Assembly: GCA_900543415.1 (NCBI GenBank)
Contig: UQRE01000002.1
Coordinates: forward strand, 1-64,000
Direction: 5' to 3'
Origin: an uncultured Dorea sp.
GTDB lineage: Bacteria > Bacillota > Clostridia > Lachnospirales > Lachnospiraceae
DNA: 64,000 bases
Part shown: positions 26,285 through 35,217 of the stretch, in pieces
Layout of the letters: each line of letters opens with the position of its first letter
Position numbering within the stretch: position 1 is the first letter of the stretch
Program-made: the position numbers and the translations under genes
The notes under the pieces: model-generated
What the model was told of the DNA's origin: nothing
Databases searched by the model: none
Seen by the model: the letters and a program-made list of their open reading frames with translations, nothing else

Positions 26285-26932
26285 ATCAGTAATGATAGGA
26301 TCGCGACGTATATTCATTCGTTGGAGGTACCGGAAAGCCCGGTGATTGAGGCGATTGAGCAGGAGGCGCTGGATACGTTTGTGCCGATCATCAGGAAGGA
26401 AACGCAGAGCTTTTTGAAGGTTCTGCTGAAGATAAAGAAACCGCTTCGAATTTTGGAGGTGGGGACGGCTGTTGGTTTTTCGGCAATTTTGATGAGTGAG
26501 TATATGCCGGAAAATGGGCATATTACGACGATTGAGAATTATGAGAAGAGAATTCCGATTGCGAGAGAGAATTTTCGGCGTGCGGGAAAGGAAGATCAGA
26601 TTACATTGATTCCGGGAGATGCACTGGAAGTTATGAAAGAACTTTCGGGACCTTATGATTTTATTTTCATGGATGCCGCTAAAGGACAGTATATCCATTA
26701 TCTTCCGGAGGTGTTAAGGCTTCTTGCGCCGGAAGGGGTACTGATGTCCGACAATGTCCTTCAGGATGGAGACGTGATTGAATCTCGGTTTGCAGTGGAG
26801 CGGAGAAACCGCACGATCCACAGCCGCATGAGGGAATATTTATATGAGCTTACTCATCACGAGGAGCTTCAGACATCACTGCTTCCGCTTGGGGACGGCG
26901 TAGCATTAAGTGTTAAAAAAGAAAGTCATTAA
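26282..26932 (+). CDS. trmR: tRNA 5-hydroxyuridine methyltransferase (O-methyltransferase)
   Basis: 216 residues, class I SAM O-methyltransferase with LRILEVGTAVGFSAILM (SAM loop), ENYEKR, and FIFMDAAKGQYIHYLP (metal and substrate site). It matches YrrM/TrmR, which methylates 5-hydroxyuridine at tRNA position 34 to mo5U; the hydroxylase-type U32 gene follows directly, as in B. subtilis yrrMNO. The start is TTG at 26282, with AGGGGGTG about 7 bases upstream; both lie inside the repeat element. Confidence 0.88.
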   Translation: MISNDRIATYIHSLEVPESPVIEAIEQEALDTFVPIIRKETQSFLKVLLKIKKPLRILEVGTAVGFSAILMSEYMPENGHITTIENYEKRIPIARENFRRAGKEDQITLIPGDALEVMKELSGPYDFIFMDAAKGQYIHYLPEVLRLLAPEGVLMSDNVLQDGDVIESRFAVERRNRTIHSRMREYLYELTHHEELQTSLLPLGDGVALSVKKESH

Positions 26933-26976
26933 GAGCAATAAGAAGAAAGAGTTTTTAATAAAAAGGAGATAAAAAT

Positions 26977-28206
26977 ATGAAAAACAGACGCCCGGAATTG
27001 TTGATTCCAGCAAGCAGTTTGGAAGTGCTTAAGACGGCAGTTGTATTTGGTGCAGATGCGGTCTATATTGGAGGCGAAGCCTTTGGGCTCCGCGCGAAAG
27101 CGAAAAATTTCTCCCGCGAAGAGATGGAAGCGGGAATTCTGTTTGCACATGAACACGGGGTAAAAGTTTATATTACGGTAAATATTCTGGCACATAACGA
27201 TGATCTTCCTGAAGCGGAAGTCTATCTTCGTGAATTGAAGGAAATAAAGCCGGATGCGCTGATCATTGCTGATCCGGCAATTTATGAGCTGGCGAAAGAA
27301 ATCTGTCCGGAGATCGAGCGCCACATCAGTACGCAGGCAAATAATACAAATTACGGTACTTACAATTTCTGGTGGAAGCAAGGTGCCAAAAGAGTGGTGT
27401 CTGCAAGAGAACTCTCTTTAAAAGAAATTAAGGAGATTCGGGAACATATTCCTGAGGAAATGGAAATTGAGAGTTTTATCCACGGCGCGATGTGTATTTC
27501 TTATTCCGGCAGATGTCTGTTAAGCAACTTCTTTACCGGAAGAGATGCCAATCAGGGAGCCTGCACACATCCGTGTCGCTGGAAGTATTCAATCGTAGAA
27601 GAGACGAGACCGGGAGAGTATATGCCGGTATACGAAAATGAGCGCGGCACGTACATTTTCAATTCAAAAGATCTGTGCATGATCGGTCATATACCGGAAA
27701 TGATCGATGCGGGAATCGACAGCTTTAAGATTGAAGGTCGTATGAAAACAGCGCTTTACGTCGCTACGGTTGCGAGAACTTATCGCCTTGCCATTGATGA
27801 TTATCTCAAGGATCCAAAATTGTATGAGGCAAACATGCCATGGTATCTGGAGCAGATTTCCAATTGTACGTATCGTCAGTTCACAACCGGGTTCTATTTT
27901 GGCAAGCCGACGGAAAAGACACAGATCTACGATAACAATACTTACGTGAAGGGATATACGTATCTTGGAATCATCGGGGAAGAAAAGGACGGCATGTACC
28001 GCATTGAACAGAGAAATAAATTCTCGGTCGGTGAAAGTATTGAGATCATGAAACCAAACGGTGAAAATATAGAGGTGACGGTGAAACGCATTGTGGACGA
28101 AGAAGGTCAGGAGCAGGAGAGCGCGCCGCATCCAAAACAGGTGCTTTATGTGGATCTCGGACATGAGGCAGAGCAATACGATATTCTCAGACGAAGAGAA
28201 GAATAA
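26977..28206 (+). CDS. trhP: U32 family peptidase / tRNA hydroxylation protein TrhP
   Basis: 409 residues of the peptidase U32 family: RPELLIPASSLEVLKTAVVF at the start, the signature EIESFIHGAMCISYSGRC, and CTHPCRWKY with Fe-S-type cysteines. The family member TrhP (YrrO) is needed for 5-hydroxyuridine formation at tRNA U34 from prephenate, the substrate for TrmR. The neighbouring trmR supports this over a protease role. B. subtilis uses two proteins (YrrN and YrrO); only the YrrO-length one is here. Confidence 0.88.
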   Translation: MKNRRPELLIPASSLEVLKTAVVFGADAVYIGGEAFGLRAKAKNFSREEMEAGILFAHEHGVKVYITVNILAHNDDLPEAEVYLRELKEIKPDALIIADPAIYELAKEICPEIERHISTQANNTNYGTYNFWWKQGAKRVVSARELSLKEIKEIREHIPEEMEIESFIHGAMCISYSGRCLLSNFFTGRDANQGACTHPCRWKYSIVEETRPGEYMPVYENERGTYIFNSKDLCMIGHIPEMIDAGIDSFKIEGRMKTALYVATVARTYRLAIDDYLKDPKLYEANMPWYLEQISNCTYRQFTTGFYFGKPTEKTQIYDNNTYVKGYTYLGIIGEEKDGMYRIEQRNKFSVGESIEIMKPNGENIEVTVKRIVDEEGQEQESAPHPKQVLYVDLGHEAEQYDILRRREE

Positions 28207-28250
28207 AGAATCGTTATCAAGAATATTAAGAGAAATTAAGAAATTAGAAA

Positions 28251-28297
28251 TAGCGGATTTCTTGCTTTTTAGCAGGAGATCCGCTATACTGTTTTTA
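28251..28297 (+). terminator. rho-independent terminator after trhP
   Basis: 16-bp stem (28251-28266 with 28271-28286, two G-U pairs), TTTT loop, followed by a T5 run. Confidence 0.8.
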
Positions 28298-28394
28298 CAA
28301 AATCTTTAAAATCTTATTTTCATTCAACGCCTGATATTTCGGGCATTGTTCTATGGCAGTCGCCGGAAAAGATTCCATAAGATTTGGTGGAAAA

Positions 28395-28423
28395 GCACAA
28401 AAAAAGTAATTGTCACATAGACT
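28395..28423 (+). promoter_or_regulatory. possible sigma-E promoter of sigK
   Basis: GCACAAA (28395-28401), 14-base spacer, CATAGACT (28416-28423), close to the sigma-E -10 consensus CATACAnT. The cotJ promoter at 48.2 kb has a similar pair. Confidence 0.4.
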
Positions 28424-28452
28424 AGAAGCAAACACTTTAAGAGGTGCTTTTC

Positions 28453-29076
28453 GTGAAATCATTTCCTCAACCCCTCACAGCTTCTGAAGAAAGATATTAT
28501 CTGCAAAAATATACAGAGGGTGATCTTGAAGCAAAACATATTCTGATAGAGCGGAATCTGCGCCTTGCAGCACATATTGTGAAGAAGTATCAGTCCATGG
28601 AGGAGGATACGGAGGATCTTTTGTCCATTGGAACCATCGGCCTCATCAAAGCGGTCGTCACTTTTAACCCCGATAAAAGTGTAAGACTTGGCACGTATGC
28701 GGCAAGGTGTATTGAAAATGAGATTCTGATGTATCTTCGGACAAAGAAAAAATCCTCCAGGGAGGTGTCTCTGTATGAACCGATCGGAACAGACCGGGAA
28801 GGCAATGAGATTCAGCTCTTTGATGTGATCGAGACAGAAGGCGAGGATGCACATTCGAAGGTGGAATTAAAAGAGGATATCCGAATGTTGTATCAGCGTG
28901 TAGAGAAGGAACTGACACCTAGAGAGCGGACGGTTTTGAAGCTTCGCTACGGGCTTTACCATGAGGAGGAATATACGCAGAAGGAAATTGCCAGAAGACT
29001 TGGCATTTCCAGATCTTATGTGTCCAGAATCGAGAAAGGTGCCATTGCAAAATTGAGGGGATATTTCGAAATGTAA
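28453..29076 (+). CDS. sigK: sporulation sigma factor SigK
   Basis: About 207 residues, sigma-70 family. Region 2 is ERNLRLAAHIVKKYQ ... DLLSIGTIGLIKAV, and region 4 is RTVLKLRYGLYHEEEYTQKE with an HTH in RRLGISRSYVSRIEKGAIAK. The opening KSFPQPLTASEERYYLQK matches SigK rather than SigE, F or G. Sigma-K drives late mother-cell genes. The gene is whole: no skin-type element interrupts it, and there is no long pro-sequence (as in clostridial SigK). GAGGTG is 6 bases before the GTG at 28453. Confidence 0.9.
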   Translation: MKSFPQPLTASEERYYLQKYTEGDLEAKHILIERNLRLAAHIVKKYQSMEEDTEDLLSIGTIGLIKAVVTFNPDKSVRLGTYAARCIENEILMYLRTKKKSSREVSLYEPIGTDREGNEIQLFDVIETEGEDAHSKVELKEDIRMLYQRVEKELTPRERTVLKLRYGLYHEEEYTQKEIARRLGISRSYVSRIEKGAIAKLRGYFEM

Positions 29077-29111
29077 CCAGTGATGAGACGACAGATGAAA
29101 GAGGTGTTAGG

Positions 29112-30662
29112 ATGGCATTTAGTACGGTGGCGTCTGCAGTTCTTCACGGAGTGCAGGCGGAAATTATTCAGGTGGAGACAGATGTAAGCAATGGTCTTCC
29201 GGTTTTTCATATGGTAGGGTATCTGTCTTCTGAGGTCAAGGAAGCGGCAGAGCGTGTGCGCACTGCAATTCAAAATTGCGGGATGCAGCTTCCGCCTAAG
29301 AAGATTGTGGTAAATTTAGCACCTGCCACAATGCGGAAACGGGGCGCGTCATACGATCTCCCGATTGCGTTGTCAGTTCTTGCGGCTATGGGTGTATTTT
29401 CGGCGGAAAGTCTTCACGGAGTAGTAGTAGCAGGTGAGCTTGGGCTTGGAGGAGCCGTGCAGAAGATCTCAGGGATACTTCCCATTGTAAAGCGGGCAAA
29501 GGAGTGTGGGTATCATACCTGCATTGTGCCAAAAGAAAATGTAACAGAAGGAGCGCTTGTGGAAGGTGTGCGGGTTCTGGGAGCAGATACACTTCTGGCG
29601 GTATGCCGGTATTTGAAAGGAGAGGAGGAACTTTCCTGGGCAGCGGGGCTTGGGAAGGAGAAGTGGGAAGCAGTACGAAATGCAGAGGAACTGGACGAGC
29701 AGATTGATTTCTGCCATATCAGGGGACAGGAGATTGTGAAGAGAGCGGCGGAAGTAGCTGTGTCCGGCGGACATAATCTTCTTCTTGCAGGACCTCCGGG
29801 GAGCGGGAAGTCTATGACGGCAAAAGCTATTACAAGTATTCTTCCCTCACTTTCTATGGAAGAGAGTCTGGAGATTACCAGAATTTACAGTGTGCTTGGA
29901 CTTTTGAGGGAAGATCACCCTCTGATCACGGCAAGACCTTTTCGAAATGTTCATCATACAACGACAAAGGCGGCGCTTGTGGGCGGCGGGAATCCGCCCT
30001 TGCCGGGAGAAATCAGTCTTGCCCACGGCGGTGTCTTATTTTTAGACGAGCTGACGGAATTTCAAAAACCGGTGCTGGAAGTGCTGCGGCAGCCTCTGGA
30101 GGAGCAGGAAGTTCACCTGTCCAGGAGCCATGGAAATTATGTGTTTCCGGCAGATGTGATGCTGGTGGCAGCGATGAATCCGTGTCCCTGCGGCAATTAT
30201 CCGGACCCGGAGAAGTGCAGCTGCACGCCGGGACAGATTCAGCGGTATCTTGATACGGTCAGTCAGCCGTTTCTCGATCGGATGGATCTGTGCGTGGAAG
30301 CCCCGAGAATTTCCTATGAGGAGCTAAAGAAAACGGAAGAGGGAGAGTCGTCCGGGGAGATAAGGCTTCGGGTGGAACGGGCAAGGGCGATTCAAAATGA
30401 GCGCTATGCCGGAACAAAGATCCGGGTCAATGCAAGGCTTGGAGTGAAAGAACTTCCCATTTATTGTAAGCTGGGGGAAAAAGAAGAACAGCTTATGGAA
30501 CAGGCATTTCACCGGCTTCATCTGACCGCGCGGACCTATCACAGAATCTTGAAAGTTTCAAGAACGATCGCAGATATGGAAGGGGTTGACCGGATTCGGA
30601 CGAAGCATATCAAAGAGGCGCTTGGCTATCGGACGCTGGAAAAGAAATATTGGGGGAGATAA
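29112..30662 (+). CDS. YifB family Mg-chelatase-like AAA ATPase (ComM)
   Basis: 516 residues. An N-terminal Lon-protease-like domain (PPKKIVVNLAPATMRKRG) precedes an AAA+ core with Walker A AGPPGSGKS, Walker B LFLDELTEF and the PFRNVHHTTTKAALVGGG segment, plus a Cys-rich NPCPCGNYPDPEKCSC loop. ComM/YifB proteins act as branch-migration helicases in natural transformation. The next gene, dprA, is also a transformation protein, and its start follows this stop by 4 bases. Confidence 0.93.
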   Translation: MAFSTVASAVLHGVQAEIIQVETDVSNGLPVFHMVGYLSSEVKEAAERVRTAIQNCGMQLPPKKIVVNLAPATMRKRGASYDLPIALSVLAAMGVFSAESLHGVVVAGELGLGGAVQKISGILPIVKRAKECGYHTCIVPKENVTEGALVEGVRVLGADTLLAVCRYLKGEEELSWAAGLGKEKWEAVRNAEELDEQIDFCHIRGQEIVKRAAEVAVSGGHNLLLAGPPGSGKSMTAKAITSILPSLSMEESLEITRIYSVLGLLREDHPLITARPFRNVHHTTTKAALVGGGNPPLPGEISLAHGGVLFLDELTEFQKPVLEVLRQPLEEQEVHLSRSHGNYVFPADVMLVAAMNPCPCGNYPDPEKCSCTPGQIQRYLDTVSQPFLDRMDLCVEAPRISYEELKKTEEGESSGEIRLRVERARAIQNERYAGTKIRVNARLGVKELPIYCKLGEKEEQLMEQAFHRLHLTARTYHRILKVSRTIADMEGVDRIRTKHIKEALGYRTLEKKYWGR

Positions 30663-30666
30663 AAGG

Positions 30667-31746
30667 ATGATATACGAATATTGGCTGTCGCGGGTGCATC
30701 CGCTGTCGAGTCAGAAAAAACAAAAACTGAGAGCATGTATAGGAAGTGCAAAAGAAATATATTATATAGAAGAAACGCAGATATATCAGTTGGATTTTTT
30801 GACGAAGAAAGATCAGGCGGTATTGGCAGAAGCGAAAAAAGAGCTCCGTCTGGAAGAAACATATCGGGCGTTGGAAGAACACGGAATCCGGTTCCTTCCT
30901 TACTTTGATAAAGAGTATCCGGGCAGGCTTCGTAAGGCGTTATCTCCTCCTTATGCACTGTATGTCAAAGGGCGCCTTCCGGAAGAAGAGAAGGTATCTG
31001 TGGCGATCGTAGGGGCGAGAAAATGTACTCCTTACGGTGAAGAGATGGCGCTTGCATACGGAGAGAGGCTTGCAGAAGCAGGAATCCAGATTATCAGCGG
31101 CATGGCAAGAGGGATTGACGGAGCGGCACAGAGAGGGGCGCTGAACGGAGGAGGAAGAACGTATGGGGTGCTTGGGTGTGGAGTGGATATCTGTTATCCG
31201 AGAGAGCACCGGGGACTCTACTGTGATATTTTGAAAGAAGGAGGACTTCTGTCAGAACAACTTCCCGGAGAGCCGCCTCTTGCAGGCTATTTTCCTGCCA
31301 GAAACCGAATCATCAGCGGACTGTCTGATCTGGTGCTTGTGATGGAGGCAAAAGAACGCAGCGGTTCCCTGATCACAGCAGATATGGCGCTGGAGGAGGG
31401 AAAGGATGTATTTGCTCTGCCGGGGCTTGCGACAAGTCCCATGAGCCGGGGATGCCACAGATTGATCGCACAGGGGGCAGGGATCCTTTTAAGCCCGGAA
31501 GATTTGTTGGAAATGTTAGGATATCAAAAGGAAAAACTCTGTCAAAAACCAGACAAAAATGAAAAAATGCTTGAAACAACAGAAAATATAGTGTATAGTT
31601 GTCTCGGTTTGTATCCAAAAGGTGTTCAGAGTCTGTCTGTTGAGACAGGGCTTGCACCGCCAGACTTGATAGAGCAATTGATGACATTAGAATTACAGGG
31701 ATATATCAAAGAAGTATCTAGAAATCAATATATCAAAGTCCGTTAA
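30667..31746 (+). CDS. dprA: DNA-processing protein DprA
   Basis: About 359 residues. An N-terminal helical domain is followed by the DprA Rossmann-like domain: AIVGARKCTPYGEEMALAYG, IISGMARGIDGAAQRGAL, GVLGCGVDICYP, and a C-terminal winged-helix segment. DprA loads RecA onto incoming single-stranded DNA during transformation. An in-frame TTG at 30586 inside the ComM gene is unlikely; GGGGGAG at about 30653-30658 points to the ATG at 30667. Confidence 0.93.
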   Translation: MIYEYWLSRVHPLSSQKKQKLRACIGSAKEIYYIEETQIYQLDFLTKKDQAVLAEAKKELRLEETYRALEEHGIRFLPYFDKEYPGRLRKALSPPYALYVKGRLPEEEKVSVAIVGARKCTPYGEEMALAYGERLAEAGIQIISGMARGIDGAAQRGALNGGGRTYGVLGCGVDICYPREHRGLYCDILKEGGLLSEQLPGEPPLAGYFPARNRIISGLSDLVLVMEAKERSGSLITADMALEEGKDVFALPGLATSPMSRGCHRLIAQGAGILLSPEDLLEMLGYQKEKLCQKPDKNEKMLETTENIVYSCLGLYPKGVQSLSVETGLAPPDLIEQLMTLELQGYIKEVSRNQYIKVR

Positions 31747-31780
31747 AAATAAGTACGGGCTTTATGGAGGAAGTATTTTT

Positions 31781-33862
31781 ATGGCACGTTATCTTGTGAT
31801 CGTGGAGTCACCGACAAAGGTGAAGACAATTAAAAAATTTTTGGGGAGCAATTATGTAGTGACTGCGTCCAACGGGCATGTGCGTGATCTCCCTAAGAGT
31901 CAGCTTGGTGTTGATCCGGAAAATGATTTTGAACCGAAATATATTACGATCCGTGGGAAAGGGGAAATTCTCGCCAATCTTCGAAAAGAAGTGAAAAAGG
32001 CAGATAAAGTTTATCTCGCAACTGACCCGGACCGTGAGGGAGAAGCAATTTCATGGCATCTTTGTAAAGCACTGAAGCTGGATGAGAAGAAAACCTACCG
32101 GATCAGTTTTAATGAGATCACAAAAAAAGCAGTGAAAGAATCCTTGAAGCACGCACGCGAGATAGATATGGATCTTGTGGATGCACAGCAGGCAAGGCGT
32201 GTGCTGGACCGTGTCGTAGGATATAAGATCAGTCCGCTTCTGTGGGCGAAAGTAAAGAGGGGATTGAGTGCAGGCCGTGTGCAGTCTGTAGCACTTCGCA
32301 TCATTGCAGACAGAGAAGAAGAGATCAACGCATTTATCCCGGAAGAATATTGGACACTGGATGCCAATCTGAAAGTAGATTCTGAGAAAAAGCTTTTAAG
32401 TGCAAAATTCTATGGAACAGAGAAAAAGAAGATTACGATTTCCTCTAAGGAACAGTTAGATCAGATCGTCAAAGAATTAGAAGGAGCATCTTACCGCGTG
32501 GCAGATGTCAAAAAAGGAGAGAGGATCAAAAAAGTTCCGTTGCCATTTACTACCAGTACCTTGCAGCAGGAGGCATCCAAAGCCTTGAATTTTGCAACTT
32601 CTAAGACGATGCGTATCGCACAGCAGTTATATGAAGGAATTGACATTAAAGGAAATGGGACCGTAGGTCTTATTACTTATCTCCGTACAGATTCAACAAG
32701 AATCTCAGAGGAAGCGGATGAAAATGTAAGAAATTATATTGAAGAGCAGTATGGCAAGCAATATGTGGCTGTAGGAGAGGCGAAGACCGGAACAGATAAG
32801 AAGATTCAGGATGCGCATGAAGCTATTCGTCCGACAGATCCTGCCCGTACACCGGCTGCTATGAAGGAATCTCTGACACGCGATCAGTTCCGTCTATATC
32901 AGCTGATCTGGAAACGTTTTCTTGCAAGCCGCATGAAGCCTGCGAGATATGAGACCACATCTGTGAAGATCGCAGCAGGCGATTATCGTTTTACAGTGTC
33001 TGCGTCGAAGGTTGCCTTTGATGGGTTCCGCATGATCTATACAGAAGCAGGAGAAGAAAAAGAAGAGAGCAATGTACTTGCGAAGAGTCTGGACAAAGAT
33101 TCTGTGCTGCAATATGAGAGCTTTGATTCCAAACAGCATTTCACACAGCCGCCGGCACATTATACGGAAGCTGCGCTTGTTAAGACACTGGAAGAATTGG
33201 GCATCGGCCGTCCAAGTACGTATGCGCCGACGATTTCTACGATCATTGCAAGACGCTATGTGGCAAAAGAAAATAAGAATCTGTATCTTACAGAAATCGG
33301 AGAAGTGGTCAACAATATTATGAAACAGTCTTTCCCAAGTATTGTGGATGTTAATTTTACCGCAAATATGGAAAGTCTGCTGGACGGAGTAGAAGAAGGA
33401 AAAGTGAATTGGAAGACGATCATTGAGAATTTCTACCCGGATATTGAAGAAGCAGTTGAGAAGGCTCAAAAAGAGCTTGCGGAAGTCAAGATTGAGGATG
33501 AGGTGACGGACGTTGTCTGTGAACAGTGCGGACGGAATATGGTGATCAAGTACGGACCTCACGGAAGATTCCTAGCCTGCCCCGGGTTCCCGGAATGTCG
33601 CAATACGAAGCCATATCTTGAGAAAGTCGGAGTGGCGTGCCCGATCTGCGGGAAAGATGTAGTGCTCAGAAAAACGAAAAAGGGCAGAAAGTATTATGGT
33701 TGTGAAGATAATCCGGAATGTGAATTTATGTCATGGCAGAAACCTTCCGATCAGAAATGCCCTCGGTGCGGAAGTTATATGGTAGAGAAGGGAAATAAGC
33801 TCTGCTGTAGCAACGAACAGTGCGGATTTGTAGAGAATCAGAAAAAAGATAAAAATAAGTAG
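31781..33862 (+). CDS. topA: DNA topoisomerase I
   Basis: 693 residues, type IA topoisomerase that relaxes negative supercoils. TOPRIM domain: MARYLVIVESPTKVKTIKKF and the acidic ATDPDREGEAISWHL. The catalytic Tyr is in GLITYLRTDSTRI, about residue 300. The C-terminus has three four-Cys zinc ribbons (CEQCGRNM..., CPICGKDV..., CPRCGSYM...). It follows dprA by 34 bases, the usual dprA-topA-codY order of Firmicutes. Confidence 0.97.
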   Translation: MARYLVIVESPTKVKTIKKFLGSNYVVTASNGHVRDLPKSQLGVDPENDFEPKYITIRGKGEILANLRKEVKKADKVYLATDPDREGEAISWHLCKALKLDEKKTYRISFNEITKKAVKESLKHAREIDMDLVDAQQARRVLDRVVGYKISPLLWAKVKRGLSAGRVQSVALRIIADREEEINAFIPEEYWTLDANLKVDSEKKLLSAKFYGTEKKKITISSKEQLDQIVKELEGASYRVADVKKGERIKKVPLPFTTSTLQQEASKALNFATSKTMRIAQQLYEGIDIKGNGTVGLITYLRTDSTRISEEADENVRNYIEEQYGKQYVAVGEAKTGTDKKIQDAHEAIRPTDPARTPAAMKESLTRDQFRLYQLIWKRFLASRMKPARYETTSVKIAAGDYRFTVSASKVAFDGFRMIYTEAGEEKEESNVLAKSLDKDSVLQYESFDSKQHFTQPPAHYTEAALVKTLEELGIGRPSTYAPTISTIIARRYVAKENKNLYLTEIGEVVNNIMKQSFPSIVDVNFTANMESLLDGVEEGKVNWKTIIENFYPDIEEAVEKAQKELAEVKIEDEVTDVVCEQCGRNMVIKYGPHGRFLACPGFPECRNTKPYLEKVGVACPICGKDVVLRKTKKGRKYYGCEDNPECEFMSWQKPSDQKCPRCGSYMVEKGNKLCCSNEQCGFVENQKKDKNK

Positions 33863-33875
33863 AAAATAAGTGCGA

Positions 33876-33890
33876 AATTCATTGAATATT
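33876..33890 (+). promoter_or_regulatory. possible CodY box in the codY promoter
   Basis: This 15-base sequence matches the CodY consensus AATTTTCnGAAAATT at 11 positions and overlaps the -35 hexamer. That would allow repression by CodY itself. Four mismatches keep this tentative. Confidence 0.35.
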
Positions 33891-33910
33891 ATAAAATTGT
33901 ATGATAATAT
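33882..33910 (+). promoter_or_regulatory. sigma-A promoter of codY
   Basis: TTGAAT (33882-33887), 17-base spacer, TAATAT (33905-33910), 25 bases before the codY start. Confidence 0.55.
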
Positions 33911-33935
33911 AGCCTCATAGGACGGAGGAGTGCAG

Positions 33936-34718
33936 ATGAGCGTACAGTTATTAGATAAAACAAGAAAAATCAACAAATTGTTGCATAACAACAATTCAAG
34001 TAAAGTAGTCTTCAATGATATATGTGAAGTCCTTACAGAAATATTGGATTCAAATACGCTTGTTGTGAGCAAAAAAGGAAAAGTTCTTGGTGGAAGTAAA
34101 TGTGAGGATGTTCCGTATATTGAAGAACTCATTGAAAAAGAAGTCGGGAAACATATCGATGATATGTTAAATGAGCGTTTGCTCAGTATCCTGTCAACGA
34201 AGGAAAATGTCAATCTTGAGACACTGGGATTTTCTGAGGAAGCTTCCAGAGGATATCAGGCGATCATTACGCCGATTGATATCGCAGGAGAGCGCCTGGG
34301 AACTTTGTTTATCTACAAGCAGCATGAAATGTATGAGATTGACGACATTATCTTAAGTGAATATGGGACAACCGTAGTTGGTCTTGAGATGCTTCGCTCT
34401 GTAAATGAAGAGAGTGCGGAGGAGACAAGAAAAGAGCATATTGTTCAGTCGGCGATCAGCACATTATCTTATTCAGAGCTTGAGGCTATCATCCATATCT
34501 TTGAGGAGTTAAATGGTTCCGAAGGAATTCTGGTGGCCAGCAAGATTGCAGACAGAGTCGGAATTACCCGTTCTGTGATCGTCAATGCTCTTCGCAAATT
34601 TGAGAGTGCAGGAGTGATTGAGTCCCGTTCATCCGGTATGAAGGGAACTTATATCAAGGTGGTAAATGATTATGTATTTACCGAATTAGAGAGAATCAAA
34701 TCAGAAAAAAGCAATTAA
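33936..34718 (+). CDS. codY: GTP-sensing transcriptional repressor CodY
   Basis: About 260 residues. An N-terminal GAF-type domain that senses branched-chain amino acids (MSVQLLDKTRKINKLL, EDVPYIEEL) is followed by a C-terminal winged helix with ASKIADRVGITRSVIVNALRK. CodY represses nutrient-acquisition genes when GTP and isoleucine are high. GGAGG at 33924-33928 fits the ATG at 33936; the GTG at 33930 overlaps that site. Confidence 0.95.
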   Translation: MSVQLLDKTRKINKLLHNNNSSKVVFNDICEVLTEILDSNTLVVSKKGKVLGGSKCEDVPYIEELIEKEVGKHIDDMLNERLLSILSTKENVNLETLGFSEEASRGYQAIITPIDIAGERLGTLFIYKQHEMYEIDDIILSEYGTTVVGLEMLRSVNEESAEETRKEHIVQSAISTLSYSELEAIIHIFEELNGSEGILVASKIADRVGITRSVIVNALRKFESAGVIESRSSGMKGTYIKVVNDYVFTELERIKSEKSN

Positions 34719-34791
34719 ATGATTTCAAGAGAAAAAGAATGGATGAGGGTGTCGGGAAACTGATGCCCTCATTGTGAATCTGGAGGAAATT

Positions 34792-35103
34792 ATGGAACGG
34801 TTTAAAGGCAGCACTGCAAGATTAAAAATGAAAAAAATGATTTTAGACGGCGGCTATTTTAATGACACGGAATATATTTGTAAAGTGGCTGCATACGAGA
34901 AGGAACAGGCGAATATTTATTTATTGACAGGGAAGACAGAGCTTCCGGAATTTTCTCTGGATGCCATTTACGAGTGTGTGCTGGACGAGGAGGAACAAGA
35001 GACCGTCTGTGCAGGAGTGATACGGGAAAGATATTGGAGTAAGCATGGAAAAGTTCTCGTTTTTCATATTGAAAATGGATTTTATAAAAAAAACGTAAAC
35101 TAA
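34792..35103 (+). CDS. small hypothetical protein, possibly PilZ-like
   Basis: 103 residues, soluble, with alternating short strands (ILDGGYFNDTEYICKVAAYE, ANIYLLTG, VLVFHIENGFY) that could form a small beta-barrel of PilZ type. I see no PilZ RxxxR motif, so family assignment is unsure. GGAGG at 34782-34786 is 5 bases before the ATG; a GTG at 34774 is in frame but less likely. A hairpin with arms 34743-34749 and 34766-34772 lies just upstream of the ribosome-binding site. Function unknown. Confidence 0.55.
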   Translation: MERFKGSTARLKMKKMILDGGYFNDTEYICKVAAYEKEQANIYLLTGKTELPEFSLDAIYECVLDEEEQETVCAGVIRERYWSKHGKVLVFHIENGFYKKNVN

Positions 35104-35114
35104 AATAAAGTGTG

Positions 35115-35143
35115 TTGACAAAACAAAGAGAGAGTGCTATTTT
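35115..35143 (+). promoter_or_regulatory. sigma-A promoter of groESL
   Basis: TTGACA (35115-35120), 17-base spacer, TATTTT (35138-35143), directly upstream of the CIRCE element. Confidence 0.65.
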
Positions 35144-35157
35144 ATATCTAGAGTCTT

Positions 35158-35184
35158 TTAGCACTCTCTTTTTGTGAGTGCTAA
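35158..35184 (+). promoter_or_regulatory. CIRCE operator (HrcA binding site)
   Basis: Perfect match to the CIRCE consensus: TTAGCACTC (35158-35166), 9-base spacer, GAGTGCTAA (35176-35184). HrcA binds here to repress groESL until heat shock. Confidence 0.96.
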
Positions 35185-35217
35185 CAATCGAATGTTATTT
35201 ATTAAGGAGGAATAGAT

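Noticed and set aside
28453..29076. A sigK-interrupting (skin-type) element
   Set aside because: The sigK frame is continuous from region 2 to region 4; no recombinase gene or break is present.
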